Shown: positions 17,372 through 26,440 of the stretch, piece after piece
How positions within the stretch are numbered: position 1 is the stretch's first letter
Layout: each line of letters opens with the position of its first letter
Made by a program: the position numbers and the translations under genes
Source: Foliamicus sp963666765
GTDB taxonomy: Bacteria > Pseudomonadota > Gammaproteobacteria > Steroidobacterales > Foliamicaceae
NCBI GenBank assembly: GCA_963666765.1
Contig: OY762933.1
Span: 2,888,371-2,952,370 of the forward strand
Length of the DNA stretch: 64,000 nt
Direction: 5' to 3'
Notes under the pieces: model-generated
Databases searched by the model: none
What the model saw: the letters and a program-made list of their open reading frames with translations, nothing else
Told to the model about the DNA's origin: nothing

Positions 17372-19708
17372 ATGTTGCCGCTGGGCATGGCATGGCTGGC
17401 CGGTGTCTGCCTGGCTTTCCTTTTCCTTCCGCCGCCGCCCGATCCATCCCTTTTCGTCGCCCTCCTGGCGGCGGCCGCGCTGTGCGCGTGGACGATGCGG
17501 GGCAGGCTCCTGGGCGTCGTGTTGCTGGGCGCGGCCGTTGCCCTTTCGCTGGCCGGGACGCGATTGCACCAACGCATGCCCGACTCCGACGGCCGGGTGG
17601 ACCGGATCGTGACCGGGGTGATCGACGATTTTCCCAGCGCCGAGGGCGGGATCTGCCGCTTTCGTATTCGGGTAAGCGATATCGCGGACCAGGGGCCGCC
17701 GCTTCAGCGCATCCTGGTGACCTGGTACGAATGCCACCAGCCCCCCGGCGCCGGTGAAACGTGGCGCCTGAATCTGCGTCTGCGTGCCCCCAGGGGGCTT
17801 TACAACCCGGGCGGCTTCGATTTCGAGCAGTGGGCGTTCCGCCAGAACCTGAGCGCAACGGCCTATGTGCGCGATGAGCCGGCGCCGCAACGCGTGGCCG
17901 GATGCGAATCGGGTCCGCGGCTGTTGTGCGCGCGGACGGCCCTTGTGGGGCGGCTGCAAACCTGGCTTGAAGGCAATCCCGGGCTGCCCCATGTCATCGC
18001 CCTGACCACCGGGGCGCGGCATTTGCTGGCCGATGACGACTGGGAGACCCTGCGCCGGACCGGCGCCGCGCACCTGTTTGCGATATCGGGTCTGCATGTG
18101 GGTGTCGTGGCCTGGTTCGCCTGGCTTGTGGGTTCGGCTCTGGGCCGAATTGTCCGGTGTTTTGCCGGCGGGGTTCAGCCGCGCCATGCGGCCGCCGCGA
18201 TTTCATTCCTGGCGGCCCTGAGCTATGCGGCGCTGGCCGGGTTTGCTGTTTCCACGCTGCGCAGCCTGGCGATGATCACGGCCGTTCTGGTTTTTACGCA
18301 GATGCGCCGGTATGGAGGATTCGGCGCGGCCCTGGGCGCCGCCCTGATCGTGGTCCTCGTGCCCGACCCGTTCGCGGTGCTTTCGGCCGGATTCTGGCTG
18401 AGTTTCGGCGCCGTCGCCCTTCTGGCGCTCAGCGTGCTGGGGCTGCGCGAGCCGGTCTCCGGTTCACCCGGCCAAGGCCGTTCGACCGCATCTTCAAGGG
18501 TGCGCCGGCTGGCCGTCGCCCAGTGGCGCATCACGCTGGGGCTGGCGCCGCTGGTTCTCGTCTTCTTCGGCGAGGTTTCACTGATCGGCGCGGCAATCAA
18601 CCTGGCGGCGATTCCGCTCTTTTCCCTGCTGATCGTTCCGGGACTGTTGTCGGCACTTCTGTTGACCTTCGCCTGGCCTTCCGCGGGCGTTTTCCTGCTG
18701 CACAGCGGCGCCGGCCTGCTCGCCCAGGTGATGTCGATGCTCTCCCGGCTCTCCGAGTTCGAACTGGCATCCTGGGCGCCGCCGGAGTTCGGCCTGCTGC
18801 CCGCCGTCCTGGCGATCGCCGGGATCGTCTGGTTGCTGGCGCCCAGGCCGGCTCCGGCACGCTGGGCCGCGCCGCTGTTGCTGCTTCCGGCGGTGCTGGG
18901 ACTGGACCGGAATCACCAGCAGGCCGATCTTGCGGTCACCGTGCTGGACGTGGGCCAGGGTCTGGCCGTGCTTGTGCAGGCGCCGGACTACAACCTGCTC
19001 TACGATGCCGGGCCCCGGTATTCCTCCAGTGACGCCGGCGACAGCGTCGTCGTGCCCGTCCTCGCCTCGCTGGGCGCGCAGCGGCTTGATGCGCTGGTCA
19101 TCTCGCACGGTGACAGCGACCACGCGGGCGGGGCCGCGAGCGTCCTGAAGGCGCATCCCGAAGCGCAACTCGTCGCTCCGGCCCGTTATGGCCTTCAGCC
19201 GAACCGCTACCTGCGCTGCGTTACTGGCGAGGCGTGGGCCGCCGGCCCGGTTCGCTTCCGGGCGCTGAACCCGGACCCGGGCGCGGGATCGCGCGGCAAT
19301 GACGATTCCTGCGTGCTGATTGTGGAAGCTGCGGGCGTGCGGGTGCTGCTGCCGGGCGACCTGGAATCCTCCGGCGAGTCCCGCCTCGTGGACCGGGGCC
19401 TCGAGGGACCGTTCGACCTGGTCGTTTCGCCCCATCACGGGAGCGCCAGTTCCTCTTCGCCCCGCTTCGTGCAGGCGGTGGGTGCGCGGCTGGTGGCGCA
19501 TTCCACCGGCTACTTCAATCGCTGGGGATTCCCCAGGGATTCGGTCGTCGCGCGCTGGGCCCGTGAAGGCGCCCGGCAGTGGGACACGGGCGCAAGCGGC
19601 GCGATCCGGTTCGAGTCGCGCAAGGGCGGTCCGCTGGAACTTGCTGCGGAATGGCGCCGCGACCATGCGCGGCTGTGGACCTATCCTCCGCCGGCCGCAA
19701 TTGACTAG
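17372..19708 (+). CDS. comEC: DNA internalization protein ComEC/Rec2
   Basis: About 778 residues. N-terminal membrane part, a central Competence domain with many TMs (from HLFAISGLHVGVVAWFAWLVGSALG on), and a C-terminal metallo-beta-lactamase-like domain with LDVGQGLAVLVQ and the metal motif HGDSDHAGG, then VSPHHGSASSSS. ComEC forms the inner-membrane channel for single-stranded DNA during uptake. Its TAG stop lies inside the left terminus (CTAG) of a 166-bp palindromic element, so the element probably set the end of the gene. A TTG at 17366 is an alternative start. Order lol-comEC-msbA-lpxK-kdsB fits gammaproteobacteria. Confidence 0.93.
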   Translation: MLPLGMAWLAGVCLAFLFLPPPPDPSLFVALLAAAALCAWTMRGRLLGVVLLGAAVALSLAGTRLHQRMPDSDGRVDRIVTGVIDDFPSAEGGICRFRIRVSDIADQGPPLQRILVTWYECHQPPGAGETWRLNLRLRAPRGLYNPGGFDFEQWAFRQNLSATAYVRDEPAPQRVAGCESGPRLLCARTALVGRLQTWLEGNPGLPHVIALTTGARHLLADDDWETLRRTGAAHLFAISGLHVGVVAWFAWLVGSALGRIVRCFAGGVQPRHAAAAISFLAALSYAALAGFAVSTLRSLAMITAVLVFTQMRRYGGFGAALGAALIVVLVPDPFAVLSAGFWLSFGAVALLALSVLGLREPVSGSPGQGRSTASSRVRRLAVAQWRITLGLAPLVLVFFGEVSLIGAAINLAAIPLFSLLIVPGLLSALLLTFAWPSAGVFLLHSGAGLLAQVMSMLSRLSEFELASWAPPEFGLLPAVLAIAGIVWLLAPRPAPARWAAPLLLLPAVLGLDRNHQQADLAVTVLDVGQGLAVLVQAPDYNLLYDAGPRYSSSDAGDSVVVPVLASLGAQRLDALVISHGDSDHAGGAASVLKAHPEAQLVAPARYGLQPNRYLRCVTGEAWAAGPVRFRALNPDPGAGSRGNDDSCVLIVEAAGVRVLLPGDLESSGESRLVDRGLEGPFDLVVSPHHGSASSSSPRFVQAVGARLVAHSTGYFNRWGFPRDSVVARWAREGARQWDTGASGAIRFESRKGGPLELAAEWRRDHARLWTYPPPAAID

Positions 19709-19870
19709 CAGCCCGTGGCAAAAGCCCCGCTGCATTCGACCGGCGATCCATCCCGCCTGGACGGCGTTGCTCGTCGCTCCAATATGTTCAATATTCTCGC
19801 TCCTCGCGCCTTGCCAGGCGGGCGTCTCGCCGGTCTCGGTGCGCCGCGGGGTTCTGCCACGGGCTGCTAG
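19705..19870. repeat. 166-bp palindromic element, copy 1 (MITE-like)
   Basis: A 166-bp segment with terminal inverted repeats of about 20 bases (CTAGCAGCCCGTGGCA at the left, its complement at the right). Further inner arms (GGCGATCCATCCCGCCTGG against CCAGGCGGGCGTCTCGCC) make almost the whole unit one long hairpin with a variable AT-richer loop near 19775-19795. A second unit of identical length lies at 28094-28259. No gene is encoded. The left CTAG provides the comEC stop. It looks like a non-autonomous mobile or REP-type element; the transposase is not in the window. Confidence 0.88.
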
Positions 19871-19900
19871 AAGTTCGGCGGCGCCGGGTAAACTCGAAGC

Positions 19901-21655
19901 ATGCGGCCCCAAACTCCGATGAAGCGCCTCGGCTCGCTGGCAGTTCCGTATTGGCGCGGCTTTCTGCTTGCGGTCCTGGCCATGGCGATATTCGCCCTGA
20001 CGGAAATCGGCTTCGCGGTTGCCGTCGAAAGGCTGACGGGACTGCTGGTAAACGCGGGAGGCGCCTGGGCACGATGGTTGCCGATTGGCGTGCTGGGGCT
20101 GTTTCTGATACGCGGCGTTGCTGGCTTCGTGTCGGCCCATCAGCTGGGGAGAATCGGCCGCTCGGCGGTTGGGGAGCTCCGGGCAATGCTGTTTGAGCGG
20201 TTTCTGCACATGCCGGTGCGGGCGGTGGAAAAGCGGCCGCGCGCGCAATTGCTGTCGCGCATGCTGTACGACGCCGAGCAGGTGGCGGACGCGGCCTCGA
20301 CGGTAATCACCACCATCGTTCGCGACAGTCTCACCGTGCTGGGACTGGTCGCCTACATGGTCTACGCCAGCGCAGGCCTGTCCGCGGTGGTCTTCGTGGT
20401 CGCTCCCCTTATCGCGCTGACGGCGCGGGTATTGTCCCGGCATTTCCGCCGCTACAGCAGCCGGATCCAGGAGAACATGGGGGAGGTCTCGCGGATTACC
20501 GACGAGGCCTTGCGCGGACTCCGCATCATCAAGGTTTTCGGTGGCGCCGAGCGGGAGAGCAGGCGCTTCGCCCGGGCCAACGAAAGCAATAAGAGGCTGC
20601 ATCTCAAGCTGATCATGGCGCGTGCCGGAGGCGACGGCCTCACCATGCTGCTGGCCGCGGTGGGCGTAGCCTCGGTAGCCTGGTTCGTCGCCCAGTATTC
20701 CGTCACCGAAGGGCTTGAGGTGGAGAAATTCACCGGTTTCATGGCAGCCATGCTGTTGCTGATGACGCCGCTGAAGCATCTCACCAACGTGAATGCCTCC
20801 CTGCAGCGGGGACTGGCGGCCGCGGAATCGGTATTCGGCCTGCTGGACAGCGCGGTGGAGGTGGACACGGCCGCCCCGCCCGGTGGGCGCGCCGGAAAGC
20901 GTGCCAGGGGCGAGTTGGAATTCAACCATGTTTCGTTTTCCTATGACCGCGACGGCGCGGCGGCGCTGCGCGACGTATCGCTGGAAATTGAGCCGGGCGA
21001 GCGGGTCGCGATCGTGGGACGTTCGGGCAGCGGCAAGTCCACCCTGGTTAGCCTGATCCCGCGCTTTTTCGAACCCGACGCCGGCGAACTGCGGCTGGAC
21101 GGACGTCCCCTGAACGACTGGCCGCTGCCGGCCCTGCGCGCACAGATCGCCCTGGTGACGCAGGACGTCATGCTGTTCAACGACACGCTCGCCAACAACA
21201 TTGCCTACGGCTCGCTGTCGGGCGCCGGTGCGGACGCCGTGGAAGCCGCGGCCCGGGCCGCCCACGTCATGGAATTCGTGCAATCCCGGCGGGACGGCCT
21301 GGACGCACGGGTGGGCGAAGGGGGGCTGAGCCTGTCCGGCGGAGAGAGGCAGCGCGTGGCCATTGCCCGCGCCCTGCTCAAGGATGCGCCCGTGCTGATC
21401 CTGGACGAGGCCACGTCGGCGTTGGACAGCCGTTCCGAGCGCCACGTGCAGGAGGCCCTGGACCGGCTGATGAGCGGCCGCACCACGCTGGTCATCGCCC
21501 ATCGACTCAGTACCGTGGAACACGCCGACCGCATCGTGGTGCTGGAACGCGGGCGTATTGTGGAGGTTGGCCCGCACGCCGAACTGCTGGCCCGGGACGG
21601 CCAATACGCCAGCCTGCACCGGCTGCAGTTCCGAAACAGCGGGAATGCTGCTTGA
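19901..21655 (+). CDS. msbA: Lipid A export ATP-binding/permease protein
   Basis: 584 residues, a half-size ABC exporter that flips core-lipid A across the inner membrane. Six TMs in the first 310 residues, then the nucleotide-binding domain: Walker A GRSGSGKST, Q-loop VTQDVMLFNDT, signature LSGGERQR, Walker B VLILDEATSALD, and IAHRLSTVEHAD. lpxK overlaps its end by 11 bases. The ATG at 19901 is 30 bases after the palindromic element, so transcription may need a promoter within or just after that hairpin. Confidence 0.95.
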   Translation: MRPQTPMKRLGSLAVPYWRGFLLAVLAMAIFALTEIGFAVAVERLTGLLVNAGGAWARWLPIGVLGLFLIRGVAGFVSAHQLGRIGRSAVGELRAMLFERFLHMPVRAVEKRPRAQLLSRMLYDAEQVADAASTVITTIVRDSLTVLGLVAYMVYASAGLSAVVFVVAPLIALTARVLSRHFRRYSSRIQENMGEVSRITDEALRGLRIIKVFGGAERESRRFARANESNKRLHLKLIMARAGGDGLTMLLAAVGVASVAWFVAQYSVTEGLEVEKFTGFMAAMLLLMTPLKHLTNVNASLQRGLAAAESVFGLLDSAVEVDTAAPPGGRAGKRARGELEFNHVSFSYDRDGAAALRDVSLEIEPGERVAIVGRSGSGKSTLVSLIPRFFEPDAGELRLDGRPLNDWPLPALRAQIALVTQDVMLFNDTLANNIAYGSLSGAGADAVEAAARAAHVMEFVQSRRDGLDARVGEGGLSLSGGERQRVAIARALLKDAPVLILDEATSALDSRSERHVQEALDRLMSGRTTLVIAHRLSTVEHADRIVVLERGRIVEVGPHAELLARDGQYASLHRLQFRNSGNAA

Positions 21656-22622
21656 CACGGCACTAGAGGCGTGGGAGCGGCGTGGCTGGCTCAGCGCCCT
21701 GCTTTGCCCGGCGGCCGGTCTGTTCGCCGCCGCAGCCGCCTTGCGGCGAACGGCCTACCGAAACGGCTGGTTGCGTTCGCTTTCCGCGGGCGCTCCGGTG
21801 GTCGTCGTCGGTAATATCACCGTGGGCGGAACCGGCAAGACGCCGATCGCCGGCTGGCTCGCGCAGTCCCTGGCGAAGGCGGGCCGCAGTCCCGCAATCG
21901 TCAGCCGCGGGTATGGGGGACGCAGGCGCCGCACGCCGGTGATGGTCACGCCGCAGTCCGATCCCGGCGAGGTCGGCGACGAGCCGGTAATGCTGGCGAA
22001 GCAGGCTGAATGCCCGGTGTGGGTCTGTGTCGATCGGGCCGGCGCGGCGCGCCGGGCCGTGGCGGGAGGCGCGGAAATCGTATTGTCGGATGACGGACTG
22101 CAGCATTATCGAATGGCGCGGGACCTTGAGATTTGCGTCGTCGACGGCGACCGTGGCCTGGGCAACGGCCGTCTGCTGCCTGCGGGTCCGCTGCGCGAGC
22201 CCCGCGCACGCCTTGAGGAAGTGGACGAGGTGCTGGTCCAGGGCGCGCAAAGCGGTTTCCCGGGGCTTGAATTCGAGTTGCGGATCGACCGGGCGCTTCG
22301 GCTTGACGGCGCCGAACAACGCCGCCTGACGGAATTCGCCGGCCGGCGGGTGCTTGCGCTTGCAGGCATCGGCGCCCCGCGGCGTTTTCACGCGGCGCTG
22401 AGGGCCTGCGGGATAGACGTGGAGCCGGTGCGGGCGCCGGATCACGGGCGCGTTTCCCTGGGGCCGCTGCTGAAGCGCGGCCTGCCGGTGATCATGACCG
22501 CCAAGGACGCCGTAAAGTACCCGGATCATGTGGAAAAGGACCTGTGGTGGACGCCCGCAGAGGTATTCATGCCGGAAAGCTCGCGCGAAAGAATCATTCG
22601 CAGGATTCTTGCCCTGATGTGA
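21645..22622 (+). CDS. lpxK: Tetraacyldisaccharide 4'-kinase
   Basis: 325 residues. It phosphorylates the 4' position of the lipid A disaccharide. The P-loop is GNITVGGTGKTP (56-67); other LpxK segments are IVSRGYGGR, GDEPVMLAKQ, VLSDDGLQHYRM, and VIMTAKDAVKY. ATG 21645 lies within the end of msbA (11-base overlap), implying coupling. N-terminal hydrophobic anchor around 15-33 suits its inner-membrane site. Confidence 0.96.
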   Translation: MLLDTALEAWERRGWLSALLCPAAGLFAAAAALRRTAYRNGWLRSLSAGAPVVVVGNITVGGTGKTPIAGWLAQSLAKAGRSPAIVSRGYGGRRRRTPVMVTPQSDPGEVGDEPVMLAKQAECPVWVCVDRAGAARRAVAGGAEIVLSDDGLQHYRMARDLEICVVDGDRGLGNGRLLPAGPLREPRARLEEVDEVLVQGAQSGFPGLEFELRIDRALRLDGAEQRRLTEFAGRRVLALAGIGAPRRFHAALRACGIDVEPVRAPDHGRVSLGPLLKRGLPVIMTAKDAVKYPDHVEKDLWWTPAEVFMPESSRERIIRRILALM

Positions 22623-22632
22623 ACACGCCCTG

Positions 22633-23364
22633 ATGCAACACGTTTTTCATATCGTCATTCCTGCGCGTTACGCATCCAGCCGCTTGCCGGGAAAGCCCCT
22701 GACGCCCCTGGGCGGCCGGCCATTGGTGGAGCATGTCTGGCGCAGGGCCGCGAAGAGCGGGGCGAAAACCGTGGTGGTCGCCACCGACGACGAGCGCGTG
22801 GCCGCATGCGTGGAGGAATTTGGCGGGCGCGCCTGTCTGACCCGCGCCAATCACGCCTGCGGGTCGGACCGGGTGGCGGAGGTGGCGGAGCAGCTTCAGT
22901 TCGGACCGGACGAGGTGGTGGTCAATCTCCAGGGTGATGCGCCTTTGATCGATCCCGCGCACATTTCCGCTGTGGCCTCCAGGGCTTGTCGCGACGATCT
23001 CGCGACGCTGGCGTCATCGCTGCCGGACCCGGCCGAGGCCGCCAACCCCAACGTGGTCAAGGTGGTCCTGGACGCCGCCGGCAGGGCCCTTTATTTCAGC
23101 CGTGCAGGCATTCCCGCCAGCCACCCGACCGGCGCCTCCCGGCCGCGCTTTCTGCGCCATAGCGGTCTTTACGCCTATCGCGTTGAAGTTCTCAGGCGGC
23201 TGACGGGCGAGGCGCCCTGCGAGCTGGAGCGTGTCGAGGGGCTGGAGCAGCTTCGGGCCCTGTGGCTGGGCATGAGCATCGGAGTGGTAGTCGTGGACCC
23301 CCCTCCCGGACCGGAAGTGGACACGCCCGAAGATGTACGCAGGGTGGAGCGGCTTCTCGCGTAG
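22633..23364 (+). CDS. kdsB: 3-deoxy-manno-octulosonate cytidylyltransferase
   Basis: 243 residues. It activates KDO with CTP to give CMP-KDO, used to attach the LPS core. Motifs: VIPARYASSRLPGKPL near the N-terminus, ATDDERV, NLQGDAPLI, FSRAGIP, RHSGLYAYR and the PEVDTPEDV C-terminal signature. It starts 10 bases after lpxK in the same operon. Normal length. Confidence 0.97.
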   Translation: MQHVFHIVIPARYASSRLPGKPLTPLGGRPLVEHVWRRAAKSGAKTVVVATDDERVAACVEEFGGRACLTRANHACGSDRVAEVAEQLQFGPDEVVVNLQGDAPLIDPAHISAVASRACRDDLATLASSLPDPAEAANPNVVKVVLDAAGRALYFSRAGIPASHPTGASRPRFLRHSGLYAYRVEVLRRLTGEAPCELERVEGLEQLRALWLGMSIGVVVVDPPPGPEVDTPEDVRRVERLLA

Positions 23365-23389
23365 CGGCGGACCCCGACACGAGGCTCCG

Positions 23390-23395
23390 TATAAT
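23390..23395 (+). promoter_or_regulatory. Possible -10 box for the orphan gene at 23434
   Basis: A consensus TATAAT lies 38 bases before the ATG at 23434, in the only sizeable gap after kdsB. A good -35 at the right spacing is not visible. GCGAGG sits about 9 bases upstream of the ATG as a ribosome site. Confidence 0.4.
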
Positions 23396-23433
23396 ATTTC
23401 GCTTCCGCCAACAATTTCTCAGCGAGGTAATCC

Positions 23434-24045
23434 ATGAGCGTTCAAGCATTGCGCAAAGAAACCGAAGCCCGGCCCGGGCCTCCGCCCGGGGCGATGGGCG
23501 GACCGCCGCCGAATGCGTGGACCGGTGTCGACACCGGCGTCGAAGGGCGGGAGGACGAACTCGGCAAGTCGATCGCCGTAGTGCTCAAGACGCTCAAGAA
23601 TACCAAGCCCTATCCGCACGAGATCAACGACGCTCTGATCAAGGCCCGGCTTCAGGCCATTCAGTTCGCCAAGGACCACGGCGTGATGGAGGAATACGTG
23701 GCCCACGACATCAAGACCATGACGCCGCTGAACGATCGCATGAAAGCTTTGGTCGAGAAGACCGGGCAAGACGAGATCGCCCTGATCGGCATCTTTGACC
23801 GCACGGCCTGCCACTATCAGCTCTGTCTGGAAACCGAATCCAGCCCCGGCAAGCGCCGCTGGCGCTCACCCTTCGCCCGCGTCCTGGTCGCCTCCCACAG
23901 GATCGGGCAGTTCGATCTGACCGAGGAATGGATTCACGAAAACTGGACCCGGCCGCGCCTGCTTGGATACGCGGAGCACATGGGCGTGGAGATGCGCGTT
24001 TCGCATTGGCAGCCCGACGGCTGGCTGACCGCCGAAGTCGACTGA
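23434..24045 (+). CDS. Hypothetical protein, unrecognised
   Basis: 203 residues. I do not recognise a family. It has a proline/glycine-rich N-terminus (PGPPPGAMGGPPPNAW), then a soluble helical region (YPHEINDALIKARLQAIQFAKDHGVMEEYVAHDIKTM), and a C-terminal part rich in Trp and His (HWQPDGWLTAEVD, TEEWIHENWTRPR). No signal peptide or TM. It has its own likely promoter (TATAAT at 23390) and RBS, and stands alone between kdsB and the converging rne. Codon use looks like the neighbours, so it is likely a real, native gene. Confidence 0.6.
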   Translation: MSVQALRKETEARPGPPPGAMGGPPPNAWTGVDTGVEGREDELGKSIAVVLKTLKNTKPYPHEINDALIKARLQAIQFAKDHGVMEEYVAHDIKTMTPLNDRMKALVEKTGQDEIALIGIFDRTACHYQLCLETESSPGKRRWRSPFARVLVASHRIGQFDLTEEWIHENWTRPRLLGYAEHMGVEMRVSHWQPDGWLTAEVD

Positions 24046-24089
24046 AGAGCAGGGCCGCCCGGCGGCCCCGGATCAAGGCATTTCCCTGA

Positions 24090-26128
24090 TCAGGAGGGCG
24101 GCGGGGCGTCCGCCGTGGGCCGGCGCCGTCGCCGGCGCCGCCGGCGCCGCGAGCCCTGGCCGCCTGCACCGTCCGCTTGGGAAGCAGATGCCTTCTGCTC
24201 GTCTTTTGGCTTGGAGTCTTTTGGCTTCTGCTGGCCCTTCGCGCTGGAATCCTTCGGCTTCTGCTGGCCCCTGGACCTGGAATCCGGTTTTGGCCGCCGC
24301 GCGCCTTTCGCCCTGGAGTCGCTTCCTCCCCTGCCGCCGCGCTTCCCCTTCGAGGGATGCTTGCCCTTGCCTCTGGACCGCGACCGCCTGGGAGGATGAG
24401 TTTTCTGCTTCTCCTTGCCGGCGTCCGCTTTTTCCTCTTTCTCGCCAAGCCCGAAGAGTCGCGCGAAGAAACCCTTCTTCGGGTTCTTCTGGCGGCTGCG
24501 CTGCCTTGCGGCCCTGGCCTTGCGTTCGGGTGGCGCGGAATCCGGCAGCGTTCGTACCACTGCGGGCTTCTCGGGCGGCTTGGGGCGGACCGGCGCCAGC
24601 AATGCCGGGGGCGGAGCGGTCACGGTCGCCATCTCGTAACTCGGCGTGTCGTCGTCTTCCTTTCCCCGAACCCTGCGCAACGCGAATTGGGGCGTCTCCA
24701 TGGCGGAGTTGGCCACCAGAACGACACTCACCTTGAATACGTCCTCGATCTGCGAGAGCACGGCCCGCTTTTCGTTGAGCAGGAAATTGGCGACGACCAG
24801 CGGCAACTCCGCCACCACCTTGGCCGTGCTTTCCTTGCCCGCTTCCTCGCTGATCATCCGAAGCACATGCAGGCCCAGCGATTCCACGCCGCGGATTCGC
24901 CCGGTGCCGCCGCACCTCGGGCAGGTCTCGTGGGTCACGTCAACCAGAGAGGTGCGCAGTCGCTGGCGCGACATCTCCAGAATTCCGAAGCGCGAAATCT
25001 GTCCGATCTGGATCCTCGCCGGCTCGTTGCGCGTGGCCTGGCGCAGCCGTTCCTCCACCTGGCGGTTGGCGCCGGAAGAACGCATATCGATGAAGTCGAT
25101 CATGATGAGGCCCGACAGGTCGCGTATGCGGCACTGACGGGAGATCTGGTCGGCCGCCTCGAGGTTGGTCTGCAGTGCGGTCTGTTCGATATCTTCGGCG
25201 GACGTGGCGCGGGCGGAGTTGACGTCGATGCAGATGCCCGCTTCGGGCTGGTCGATGATGATCTGGCCGCCGGAAGGCAGGTCTACGCGGCGGCGGTATG
25301 CCGAGTCGATCTGGCTCTCGATCTGGTAGCGGTTGAACAGCGGGGCGTCGCCCTCATGGCGGCGCAGCCGATCCAGGAAGTGCGGCATGGTGTGCTTCAT
25401 GAAACTGCGTATGCTCTCGTAGGCTTCGTCGTCGTCCACCACGACTTCGCCGATCGAGTCGGACAGGTAGTCGCGAACCGCCCGCAGGATCACGCTGGAT
25501 TCCTGAACCACCAGAAAGGGACCGTCGCGTTCCAGCACGGCAGCTTGATGGCTTCCCAGGTCTGCAACTGGTTGTCCAGGTCCCATTGCAGCTCTTCGGT
25601 GCTGCGGTCGTGGCCCTGGGTACGGATGATTACGCTCATGCCCTTGGGAATCTTGAGTTTCCCGAGCCTTTGCTGAACGGCCTGGCGATCTTCGCCGCGC
25701 ACCTGGCGCGAAACGCCGCCGCCACGCGGATTATTGGCGTTCAGGACCAGGTAGCGGCCGGCCAGCGAAACCAGGGTGCTGAGCGCCGCGCCCTTGGTGT
25801 CCCGCTCGTCCTTCTCCACCTGCACCACCAGCTGCTGGCCTTCGTCCACCAGCGCGGCGATGTTCAGCGGCTTGCCGGGTTCCGGAGCCCGCAGGAAGTA
25901 CTCGCGGGATATGTCCTCCAGGGGGAGAAAGCCGTGGCGCTCCGCGCCGAAATCCACAAAGGCAGCCTCAAGGCTGGGTTCTATGCGCGCAATGCGCCCC
26001 TTGTAGATATTGCCCTTCTTTTCTTCCTTTTCCCTGTGCTCGATGGCAAGGTCATAGAGTTCTTGTCCATCGACAAGAGCAACGCGCACCTCTTCTTGCT
26101 GGGTGGCGTTTACCAGCATTCTTTTCAT
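24090..26128 (-). CDS. rne: Ribonuclease E, interrupted by an apparent one-base frameshift
   Basis: The start MKRMLVNATQQEE (ATG 26128) and all catalytic-half segments match RNase E: S1 region (GNIYKGRIARIEPSLEAAFVDFG), ESSVILRAVRDYL, the DNase I-like Asp pair (ICIDVNSARAT, LIMIDFIDMR) and the zinc-link CPRCGGTG. The reading frame changes at about 25544: one frame ends after TWEAIK, the other resumes at AAVLERDGPFLVVQ. One extra G (AAG-GCT instead of AAGCT) would restore it. As RNase E is normally essential, an assembly or sequencing error is most likely. The C-terminal tail is Lys/Arg-rich with repeated QQKPKDS units and a final ten-arginine run, fitting an RNA-binding scaffold. Confidence 0.9.
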
Positions 26129-26440
26129 TGTGAATCTCGTGTGTGTTCGGGCGGAGCCACACGGCAGCCGCGCCTGGCGGCGCCCACAGGGCGCGCAGGC
26201 AGCAGTGCCTGAAGAGGTCATTCATAAGGCAAACGTCTCGTGCACGTTCTTAGTCCCTGAAATCTGTCCGGTAAGACCGGCTTTCCTCCGCCGCAATTGG
26301 AAACAGGTCGGGCAGGCCATTCCTGCCGTTTGCGCAGAAAGCTGCGCGGGCACCTTCCTCCAGCGCCGGAGATTACTATAGCACGGCATGCCCGGCGACC
26401 GATACATAGCTCAATACCCCGGCGGCATTGCCTTTTGCCG
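26129..26440. promoter_or_regulatory. Divergent leader between rne and rluC with a run of stem-loops
   Basis: A 312-base gap with no gene. It holds five short inverted repeats: AGGCA/TGCCT (26197-26210), AACGT/ACGTT (26232-26248), CCGGT/ACCGG (26268-26280), GGCAGG/CCTGCC (26311-26327) and GCGCAG/CTGCGC (26332-26347). On the minus strand these would fall in the rne 5' leader, where E. coli rne has hairpins used for autoregulation by RNase E. TACTATAG at about 26374 could be a -10 for rluC. Function is inferred. Confidence 0.45.

Noticed and set aside
18578..21658. Minus-strand frame of 1026 residues across comEC and msbA
   Set aside because: Antisense to comEC and msbA, crosses the palindromic element, and shows no recognisable domain.
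24120..24160. GC triplet repeat near the rne end
   Set aside because: It is the codons for the natural ten-arginine tail of RNase E, not a separate repeat.
24177..25676. Plus-strand frame of about 500 residues over rne
   Set aside because: Antisense to the strongly conserved RNase E catalytic half; only a GC-rich shadow.
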